The notes under the pieces: generated by a model
What the model saw: only the letters and a program-made list of their open reading frames with translations
Databases searched by the model: none
Told to the model about the DNA's origin: nothing
Source: Curtobacterium guangdongense
GTDB lineage: Bacteria; Actinomycetota; Actinomycetes; Actinomycetales; Microbacteriaceae
Direction: 5' to 3'
Assembly: GCF_049341845.1 (NCBI RefSeq)
Contig: NZ_JBMPIT010000001.1
Coordinates: 62,001 to 126,000 of the forward strand
Length of the DNA stretch: 64,000 nt
Translations under genes and position numbers: made by a program
In this document: in pieces, positions 57,927 through 64,000 of the stretch
Layout: the number at the start of each line of letters is the position of its first letter
Numbering within the stretch: position 1 is the first letter of the stretch

Positions 57927-60709
57927 GGTTCGAGGTGGACGGCACCCGGCTCGACGTCACGCCCGAACCGGGGCAGGTGCTGCGGACGCTCCTCCGCGAG
58001 CACGGTGTCACCTCGGTGAAGAAGGGCTGCGACTCCGGCGACTGCGGAGCGTGCTCGGTGCTCGTCGACGGGACCCCGGTGCACTCGTGCATCACCCCGG
58101 CGCACCGCCTCGAGGGGCGCACGGTCACCACGGCCGCCGGACTCGGCACCCCGGAGCAGCCACACCCGGTACAGCGCGCGTTCGCCGACGCCGCGGCGTT
58201 CCAGTGCGGGTTCTGCACCGCCGGCTACGTCGTGACCGCGTCGACGCTCGACGGCGACGACCTCGACGACCGCCACCGGAAGCTCAAGGGGAACCTCTGC
58301 CGGTGCACCGGGTACCGCGCGATCTCCGACGCCCTGGACGGTGTCCGCAACACGGTGTGCGCCGGTGCCGGAGCAGCGGTCGGACAGTCCGTCGCCGCAC
58401 CGGCAGCGATGCGCATCGTCACCGGGAACGAGGAGTACACGCTCGACGTCAGGAAGACCGAGGCGCTGCTCCACCTCGCCGTCCTCGGCAGCCCGCACCC
58501 GCACGCCCGCATCGTGTCGATCGACACCGCCGAGGCCGAGGCGCTCGACGGTGTCCACGCGGTCCTCACCCACCACGACGATCCCGGCGTGCTGTTCTCC
58601 ACCGGCCGGCACGAGTCCCGCCTCGACGACCCCGACGACACGCTGGTGTTCGACACGGTGCTGCGCTTCCGTGGCCAGCGCGTCGCAGCCGTCGTCGCCG
58701 ACAGCGTCCGGATCGCCGAGCAGGCGTGCGCACTCGTCCGCGTCGAGTACGAGGTCCTGCCGAGCGTGCACGACCCCGACGCCGCACGTGCTCCTGGCGC
58801 GCCGCTCCTGCACGCCGACAAGACGACGGCCGAGCACCGCATCGCCGAACCAGGCCGCAACGTCGTCGCCGCGCTGCACGGTGAGACCGGGGACGTCGAG
58901 CGCGCACTCGCGGGCTCCGCCGCAACCGTCGACGGCACCTGGACGACGGGTCGCGTCTCGCACGCCGCGCTCGAGACGCACGCGACGCGCGGTTCGGTCG
59001 ATGCGGACGGGAGGCTCGTGCTGCGGACCGCCACGCAGGTCCCGTTCCTGGTCAGGGACGAAGTGGCGCGGGTCTTCGGTCTGGACCCGGACCGGGTCCG
59101 CGTGGTCGCGAAGCGCGTCGGCGGCGGGTTCGGCGGCAAGCAGGAGATGCTCACCGAGGACGTCGTGACGCTCGCGGTGCTCCGCACCGGTCGCAGCGTG
59201 CAGTACGAGTTCAGCCGGCGTGACGAGTTCACGATCGCCCCGACCCGGCACCCGATGCGCGTCCGGGTCCGGCTCGGTGCGACCGCGGACGGCACGCTGA
59301 CGGCCATGCACGTCGATCAGACGATGGACACGGGCGCGTACGGCAACCACGGCGTCGGCGTGATGTACCACTCCGTGAGCGAGTCGGTCGCCGTCTACCG
59401 CTGCCCGGTGAAGCGTGTCGACGCCGAGTCGGTGTACACGAACAACCTGCCGTCGGGGGCGTTCCGCGGGTACGGGCTCGGGCAGGTCGTGTTCGCGATC
59501 GAGTCGGCGATGGACGACCTGGCGCACGAGCTCGGCATCGACCCGATCGAGCTCCGCCGGCGCAACGTGATCGTGCCGGGCGACCCGCTCGTCGTGACCG
59601 ACCCGCACGAGGAGTCCGACCTGCGGTGGGAGGGCAGCTACGGACTCGACCAGTGCCTGGACCTCGTCGAAGACGCACTCGCCGCCGGCCCCGTGACCGA
59701 GGCACCCGCGATGGACGGCCCGCCGCTCGACGACTCCCCGGACTGGGCGACCGGCACGGGCATCGCGCTCGCCGCCATCGCCACGATGCCGCCACGGGGC
59801 CACCACGCCCACACCTCCGTCGAGCTCACGGCGGGTGGTCGCTACCGGATCGGTGTCGGGACGGCCGAGTTCGGCAACGGGACGACGACCGTGCACACGC
59901 AGCTCGTCGCCACCGCGCTCGGGACCACCCCGGACCGGGTCGACGTCCACCAGTCCGACACCGATGCAGCACGCTACGACACCGGGGCGTTCGGGTCGGC
60001 GGGCGTCGTCGTCGCGGGCCGAGCCCTGTACGCGGCCGCGCAGGCGCTCCGGGAGGACATGACCGCGCGGGCGCTCGAGCTCGTCGCCGCGCGGACGCCC
60101 AGGACCGCCAGCGGCGTGCTCGGTCCGGCCGTGGTGCTCGAGCCCGACGGGGTCCGCGTGGGTGACGAGCTCGTCGGTGTCGACGAGCTGCTCGCCGGCG
60201 GTCCGCTCGTCGCGCACGGCACGCACGACGGGACCCCGCGGTCGCTGGCCTTCACGGTGCACGGTGCCCGGGTCGCAGTGCACCGGCCAACCGGCGAGGT
60301 CCGGTTGCTGCACAGCGTGCAGGCCGTCGACGCGGGCACCGTGCTCAACCCCGAACAGCTCCGCGGCCAGGTCGAGGGCGGATCGGCGCAGGCGATCGGG
60401 TCCTCGCTCTACGAGGAGGTGGTCCTCGACGACACCGGCCGGGTGACGACCGACAGCTTCCGCGCGTACCGCGTCCCGAAGATCTCCGACGTGCCGCGGA
60501 CCGAGGTGCGCTTCGCAGCGACCCACGACCCGCTCGGACCGCTCGGGGCGAAGTCGATGAGCGAGGCGCCGTACAACCCCGTGGCACCGGCGATCGCGAA
60601 CGCCGTGCGGGACGCCATCGGCGTCCGCCCGTACCGGCTCCCCATGACCCGCGACCGGATCTGGGCGCTCGCCACGGGGGTCGGACGGCCCACCGACGGA
60701 GGTGCGTGA
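57923..60709 (+). CDS. Fused 2Fe-2S/molybdopterin subunit of a xanthine dehydrogenase-type enzyme
   Basis: 928 residues from GTG 57923. Residues 1-150 are the two-cluster ferredoxin part: Cys36, Cys41, Cys44, Cys56 for one cluster and Cys95, Cys98, Cys126, Cys128 (QCGFCTAGY, CRCTGYR) for the other. Residues about 170-925 are the molybdenum subunit, with RVGGGFGGKQ, AFRGYGLGQ and GPLGAKSMSEAPYNPVAPAIANAV, whose Glu is at the catalytic position. Such enzymes hydroxylate purines or other N-heterocycles. In many bacteria these are separate proteins; here they are joined. The substrate is likely a purine, from context. Confidence 0.92.
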   Translation: MRFEVDGTRLDVTPEPGQVLRTLLREHGVTSVKKGCDSGDCGACSVLVDGTPVHSCITPAHRLEGRTVTTAAGLGTPEQPHPVQRAFADAAAFQCGFCTAGYVVTASTLDGDDLDDRHRKLKGNLCRCTGYRAISDALDGVRNTVCAGAGAAVGQSVAAPAAMRIVTGNEEYTLDVRKTEALLHLAVLGSPHPHARIVSIDTAEAEALDGVHAVLTHHDDPGVLFSTGRHESRLDDPDDTLVFDTVLRFRGQRVAAVVADSVRIAEQACALVRVEYEVLPSVHDPDAARAPGAPLLHADKTTAEHRIAEPGRNVVAALHGETGDVERALAGSAATVDGTWTTGRVSHAALETHATRGSVDADGRLVLRTATQVPFLVRDEVARVFGLDPDRVRVVAKRVGGGFGGKQEMLTEDVVTLAVLRTGRSVQYEFSRRDEFTIAPTRHPMRVRVRLGATADGTLTAMHVDQTMDTGAYGNHGVGVMYHSVSESVAVYRCPVKRVDAESVYTNNLPSGAFRGYGLGQVVFAIESAMDDLAHELGIDPIELRRRNVIVPGDPLVVTDPHEESDLRWEGSYGLDQCLDLVEDALAAGPVTEAPAMDGPPLDDSPDWATGTGIALAAIATMPPRGHHAHTSVELTAGGRYRIGVGTAEFGNGTTTVHTQLVATALGTTPDRVDVHQSDTDAARYDTGAFGSAGVVVAGRALYAAAQALREDMTARALELVAARTPRTASGVLGPAVVLEPDGVRVGDELVGVDELLAGGPLVAHGTHDGTPRSLAFTVHGARVAVHRPTGEVRLLHSVQAVDAGTVLNPEQLRGQVEGGSAQAIGSSLYEEVVLDDTGRVTTDSFRAYRVPKISDVPRTEVRFAATHDPLGPLGAKSMSEAPYNPVAPAIANAVRDAIGVRPYRLPMTRDRIWALATGVGRPTDGGA

Positions 60710-61719
60710 TGTTCGAACTGGCACCGCGCCTCCTGGCCGTGCTCGACGGCGGCGACCCCGTCGTCGTCGCGACCGCCGTCGACGTCACGGGCAGTGCGCC
60801 CAGCGGGGCAGGCACCTCGATGGCGCTGCTCCCCGACGGACAGGTCGTCGGGACGATCTCGGGCGGGTGCATCGAGGGGGCGCTGTTTCTGACCGCCGAG
60901 GACGTCCTGTCGACCGGGGAGCCGGTGCTCGAACGGTTCGGGTTCGAGGACCCCGCCGACGCGGTCTGGGCCCCTGGGCTGCGGTGCGGCGGACGGGTCG
61001 AGGTGCTCGTGCACCGCATCGATCCGTCGGACCGCGTCGTCGTCCGAGCACTCCGCGCCGCCGCTGCCGGGGACCCTGTGTCCCTGGACCTGTCACTCGA
61101 ACCCGACACGCTCGCCACGACCGACCGCTGCGACGGGCGCGTCTTCACCGAGCACACCGACGTCCGTGCCCGGTGCATCGTCGTCGGTGCGGTCGAGTTC
61201 GCGGTCGCCGTCACCAACACGGCGGCGATGCTCGGCTACGCCGTCACCGTGGTCGACCCGCGACCGGTGTTCCTCACCGACGAACGGTTCCCCGCCGCAC
61301 GGGAGCGCATTGTCGGCTGGCCGCCCCGGGTGCTGGCCGACCTGCCGATCGACGAGCGGACCGCGGTGGTGCTGCTGTCCCACGACGACCGCTTCGACGC
61401 GGCCGTGATCGATCTGGCACTGCGTCGCGGAGCCGGGTACGTCGGTGCGATGGGCTCCCGCGCGACGCACGCTCGCCGGCTGTCCGTGCTCCACGAGCTC
61501 GGGACCCCGGACCTCGACCGACTGCGCTCCCCCATCGGACTCGACATCGGCGCGACGACCCCTGCCGAGATGGCGATCTCGATCATGGCCGAGGTGATCG
61601 CGGTGCGCACCGGTGCATCCGGTCGGCCACTCGTCGACGGCGCCGGGCCGATCCACGCCCCGGCGTTCCGGGGGTCTGCCCGCGCGGCTGTTGGTGACCG
61701 TGCGGAAACATCCTCGTGA
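60709..61719 (+). CDS. XdhC-family molybdenum-cofactor maturation protein
   Basis: 336 residues from ATG 60709 (TGATG overlap with the previous stop; a GTG one codon earlier is possible). The XdhC_CoxI domain reads VVVATAVDVTGSAPSGAGTSMALLPDGQVVGTISGGCIEG, with LRCGGRVEVLVH. The C-terminal Rossmann domain contains YVGAMGSRATHARRL and SPIGLDIGATTPAEMAISIMAEVIAVRTG. XdhC binds, protects and sulphurates Moco before insertion into the hydroxylase. Confidence 0.93.
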   Translation: MFELAPRLLAVLDGGDPVVVATAVDVTGSAPSGAGTSMALLPDGQVVGTISGGCIEGALFLTAEDVLSTGEPVLERFGFEDPADAVWAPGLRCGGRVEVLVHRIDPSDRVVVRALRAAAAGDPVSLDLSLEPDTLATTDRCDGRVFTEHTDVRARCIVVGAVEFAVAVTNTAAMLGYAVTVVDPRPVFLTDERFPAARERIVGWPPRVLADLPIDERTAVVLLSHDDRFDAAVIDLALRRGAGYVGAMGSRATHARRLSVLHELGTPDLDRLRSPIGLDIGATTPAEMAISIMAEVIAVRTGASGRPLVDGAGPIHAPAFRGSARAAVGDRAETSS

Positions 61720-61742
61720 CACGCGCTCAATACCGTCGGAGC

Positions 61743-63140
61743 ATGCCCCAGATCCTGATCCGCGGCGGATGGGTCCTCACCGCCGCCCCCGACAACAGCG
61801 ACACCCCGGCCGCGATCCGCGACGGTGCGGTCCTGCTCGACGGCGACCGCATCGCCGCGGTCGGGACCTTCGCGGAACTGATCGCCGCCCACCCGTCGGC
61901 GACGGTGCGCGGGGGCTCGAACGACATCGTGACGCCCGGCTTCGTGAACACGCACGGGCACTTCAGCGAGGGGCTCATCACCGGGATCGGCTCGCAGTAC
62001 ACGCTGTGGGAGTGGTTGCAGGAGCTCATCTCGCACGTCAACCCCGTGATGACCCGCGACAAGGCGTACGCCGGCACCATGCTGCAGGGTATCCAGATGC
62101 TCCGCAGCGGGGTCACCACCGCGAACGACATGTTCTGCTCGGACCCGATCCCCGGCGAGCCGGCCACCCTCGGTGTCGTCCGGGCGCTCGAGGAACTCGG
62201 GCTCCGCGGCGTCGTCTCGTTCGGGTCGGGCGACGTCGACCGCGGATTCGGGCCCGGCCCGATCCTGGAGGAGTTCGACGCGCTCCGCGAGACCGCCGAC
62301 GCCAGTCGCTACAGCACCTTCCGGGTCGGCATGTCCTCCATCGGGCGGTACACCGACGCAGCGTGGGAGTCGCACATCGAGTACGCCGTCGCGGGCGGCC
62401 ACGGCATCCACGTCCACGTCCACGAGGTCCGCGAGGAGGTCACCGCCGCCCGTCAGCGCACCGGCCGCACCGTCGTCGGGCACGCCGAGGCGACCGGGAT
62501 GTTCCAGGTGCCCGTGATCGCCGCGCACAGCGTGTGGATGGACCGCGACGACCGGGAGCGCTACGCCGCGAACGGGGTCGGCGTCGCGCACAACCCCGTC
62601 GCGAACGGCATCCTCGCCAGTGGCATCGCCCCCGTCGCGGAACTCCGCGCGCTCGGCGTGCCCGTCGGCATCGGGGTCGACGGCCCGGCCTCGAACGACT
62701 CACAGGACTTCCTGCAGGCGATGAAGACGGCAGCGCTCCTCGCCCGCATCCGCGACCTCCAGGCCACCGCGATGAGTGCGCGCGAGGCGTTCGAGATGGC
62801 GACCATCGGTGGTGCCGCTGCGCTCCGCATGGATGACTCGATCGGGTCGCTCGAACCCGGGAAGCGTGCGGACGTCGTCGTGTTCGACGGGGAGAGCCCG
62901 ACGCTCGCGAACATCCACGACCCCTACCAGGCCGTGGTCTTCGTGGCGGGCAGTCGGGAGATCGAAGACGTGTGGGTGGACGGGACCCTGAGCCTCGAGC
63001 ACGGCGAGGTGACCCGCGTCGACGTGCAGGAGGCCGTCGCACGGGCCCGTCCGCTCGCTCGGCAGCTCGTCGCCGAAGCCGGACTCGAGCGGCTGTCGGT
63101 GCTGAACGGCGGGGCGCTGGACGACACGGAGCGGCCGTAG
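61743..63140 (+). CDS. Guanine-deaminase-like amidohydrolase
   Basis: 465 residues from ATG 61743 (CGGAG upstream); a GTG at 61716 overlapping the xdhC stop is an alternative. Metal ligands of the amidohydrolase barrel are visible: PGFVNTHGHFSEG (HxH), HVHVHE, IAAHSVWMD and GVDGPASND (Asp). It belongs with SsnA/AtzB/guanine-deaminase-type enzymes that remove an amino group from aromatic N-rings. Next to a xanthine-dehydrogenase-type hydroxylase, deamination of guanine or 8-oxoguanine to feed xanthine is the most likely role; the substrate is not proven. Confidence 0.88.
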   Translation: MPQILIRGGWVLTAAPDNSDTPAAIRDGAVLLDGDRIAAVGTFAELIAAHPSATVRGGSNDIVTPGFVNTHGHFSEGLITGIGSQYTLWEWLQELISHVNPVMTRDKAYAGTMLQGIQMLRSGVTTANDMFCSDPIPGEPATLGVVRALEELGLRGVVSFGSGDVDRGFGPGPILEEFDALRETADASRYSTFRVGMSSIGRYTDAAWESHIEYAVAGGHGIHVHVHEVREEVTAARQRTGRTVVGHAEATGMFQVPVIAAHSVWMDRDDRERYAANGVGVAHNPVANGILASGIAPVAELRALGVPVGIGVDGPASNDSQDFLQAMKTAALLARIRDLQATAMSAREAFEMATIGGAAALRMDDSIGSLEPGKRADVVVFDGESPTLANIHDPYQAVVFVAGSREIEDVWVDGTLSLEHGEVTRVDVQEAVARARPLARQLVAEAGLERLSVLNGGALDDTERP

Positions 63141-63149
63141 TCGCCGGGC

Positions 63150-63185
63150 GGCCTCGCCCGACAACGCGGCCTCGCCCGACAACGC
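63150..63185. repeat. Two 18-bp direct repeats
   Basis: GGCCTCGCCCGACAACGC occurs twice without spacing just after the amidohydrolase stop and 3 bases before a hairpin. Confidence 0.9.
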
Positions 63186-63187
63186 AG

Positions 63188-63216
63188 CAGGCCCCGGCGG
63201 GATCCGCCGGGGCCTG
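63188..63216. terminator. Perfect 13-bp hairpin between amidohydrolase and tRNA genes
   Basis: CAGGCCCCGGCGG and its complement flank a GAT loop, and TCGCTGTT follows. It stands between a plus-strand gene and a minus-strand tRNA, so it can serve both. Confidence 0.88.
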
Positions 63217-63252
63217 TCGCTGTTCGGTGTCGTACCCGTTGCCGGGGCACTG

Positions 63253-63325
63253 TGCGCTCGAAGGGACTCGAACCCCCAACCTTCTGATCCGTAGTCAGAT
63301 GCTCTATCCATTGAGCTACGAGCGC
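63253..63325 (-). tRNA. tRNA-Arg (anticodon ACG)
   Basis: 73 bases on the minus strand. The 7-bp acceptor stem GCGCTCG/CGAGCGC, D-arm AGCTCAATGGATAGAGC, anticodon arm TCTGACTACGGATCAGA with ACG, and T-arm GGGGGTTCGAGTCCC are all intact; the discriminator base is A. No CCA is encoded. ACG becomes ICG after deamination and reads CGU, CGC and CGA. Confidence 0.97.
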
Positions 63326-63419
63326 GTGGCTGCCGAAGCGGCCGTGGAAGACTCTACAACAGGTGCGGGCCGGAGCGCCAATCGAGCAGACCACGGGCCG
63401 GTGTTCGGCGTGTCGCCGA

Positions 63420-64000
63420 TCAGAGCTCCCCGAGCTCCTCGCCGAACACCTCGGCGAGGAAGACCTCGAGGGCCTGCCACGACCGTCGATCGGCCAGTGC
63501 CTGGTACTGCGCGCCGTGGTCGGGCGAGTCGGTGCCGGGCACGGCGAACGCGTGCATCGCCCCCGCGTACGTGACGACCTGCCAGTCGACACCGGGTGCC
63601 GCACGCATCTCGTCCTGCCATGCGGCGACCTTGGCGTCGGGGACCACCGGGTCGGCCGCACCGGTCAGCACCAGGAGCGGGGCGCGGATCGCCCCCGCGT
63701 CGGAGGGCTCGTGCGTCAGCAGGTTGCCGTGGAAGGACACGGCGCCGGCGAGGTCGGCACCCGTGCGGGCGAGCTCGAGCGCGGCGGACCCGCCGAAGCA
63801 GTAGCCCATCACGACGATGCGGGAGTGGTCGACGTCGGGGTCCTCGCGGAGCCGGTCGAGGCCGGCCTGCACCCGGGCACGCATGAGCGGCAGGTCCTGG
63901 TAGTACGACGACGCCACCTGCCCGGCGGTGTCGTCACCCGGTCGGACGTCCGCGCCGTAGACGTCGGCGCCGAAGGCGACGTAGCCGAGCCGCGCGAGCA
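63420..64000 (-). CDS. Dienelactone hydrolase-family protein, partial
   Basis: The 3' part is in the window (193 codons visible); the 5' end lies beyond base 64000. LARLGYVAFGADVYGADVRP leads into the fold. The nucleophile Cys is in VVMGYCFGGSAALEL, Asp in LTGAADPVVP and His in AGAMHAFAVPG, the usual Cys-Asp-His triad of dienelactone hydrolases. These hydrolyse lactone or ester rings. The gene's substrate is unknown, and its start cannot be judged here. Confidence 0.9.
   Translation of the reverse strand, partial: LARLGYVAFGADVYGADVRPGDDTAGQVASSYYQDLPLMRARVQAGLDRLREDPDVDHSRIVVMGYCFGGSAALELARTGADLAGAVSFHGNLLTHEPSDAGAIRAPLLVLTGAADPVVPDAKVAAWQDEMRAAPGVDWQVVTYAGAMHAFAVPGTDSPDHGAQYQALADRRSWQALEVFLAEVFGEELGEL

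Noticed and set aside
57017..60724. A 1235-codon open frame antisense to the xanthine dehydrogenase genes
   Set aside because: GC-rich codons leave few stops on the opposite strand. Its product is rich in Arg, Val, Gly, Asp and His without any fold, while the sense genes carry complete family motifs.
63253..63325. tRNA gene as a prophage insertion point
   Set aside because: The tRNA is intact and flanked by ordinary metabolic genes, with no repeated 3' end.

Overview
The window is about 64 kb of very GC-rich DNA with tightly packed genes, frequent GTG starts, 4-bp ATGA/GTGA gene overlaps and no insertion sequence, phage gene, rRNA or CRISPR array. The gene families (CUT1 sugar importers without their own ATPase, LacI regulators, GH127/GH51/GH35 glycosidases, IdeR-type iron boxes, a fused Fe-S/Mo hydroxylase) point to a high-GC actinobacterium. 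A plant-associated member of the Microbacteriaceae, such as Curtobacterium or a relative, is the best guess. This is inferred from content and style, not from a marker gene.

Layout: 1-2.3 kb holds an amino-acid ABC importer with a divergent LysR regulator. 2.4-19.5 kb is an arabinose block: an araB-araD-araA operon with an alditol oxidase as its last gene, a LacI regulator, a GH127 beta-L-arabinofuranosidase operon with a CUT1 importer, a second LacI regulator, and a ChvE/GguAB-like CUT2 importer. 19.5-24 kb holds a GH13 enzyme, a DUF3253-like protein, a PRISE-type reductase, a spore-photoproduct-lyase-like radical SAM protein and a small unknown protein. 24-36.4 kb returns to plant sugars: a GH35 beta-galactosidase operon with importer and its own LacI, then a GH51 alpha-L-arabinofuranosidase divergent from another CUT1 importer. 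36.4-42.1 kb is a lipoprotein followed by a complete siderophore uptake locus controlled by two IdeR-type iron boxes. 42-50.7 kb is mixed: CsbD, an Nei-type DNA glycosylase, a hydrolase, a class A beta-lactamase with a divergent LysR/BlaB-like pair, a glyoxalase-like protein, a WYL regulator and mannitol dehydrogenase. 50.8-56.2 kb has a TetR-MMPL export pair, an OhrR-type redox regulator, a tiny zinc-ribbon protein and an old yellow enzyme. 56.3-63.1 kb is a xanthine-dehydrogenase-type locus (MocA, FAD subunit, fused Fe-S/Mo subunit, XdhC, guanine-deaminase-like amidohydrolase). It ends with tRNA-Arg(ACG) and a partial dienelactone hydrolase.

How it works together: the perfect 12-bp palindrome GTGAGCGCTCAC occurs five times, always in front of arabinose genes (twice at araB, once at the ChvE-like importer, twice between GH51 and its importer). 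At three of the four promoters it lies directly after the -10 hexamer. This ties scattered loci into one probable L-arabinose regulon for breaking down arabinan, arabinogalactan or hydroxyproline-linked arabinosides. The GH127 and GH35 operons have their own LacI proteins and different operators. A second theme is long, nearly perfect inverted repeats between genes. They fall into at least two sequence families (arms GGACGGGAGGC and CGCGCGTAGGAGG) and mostly sit between convergent genes, so they probably act as bidirectional terminators.
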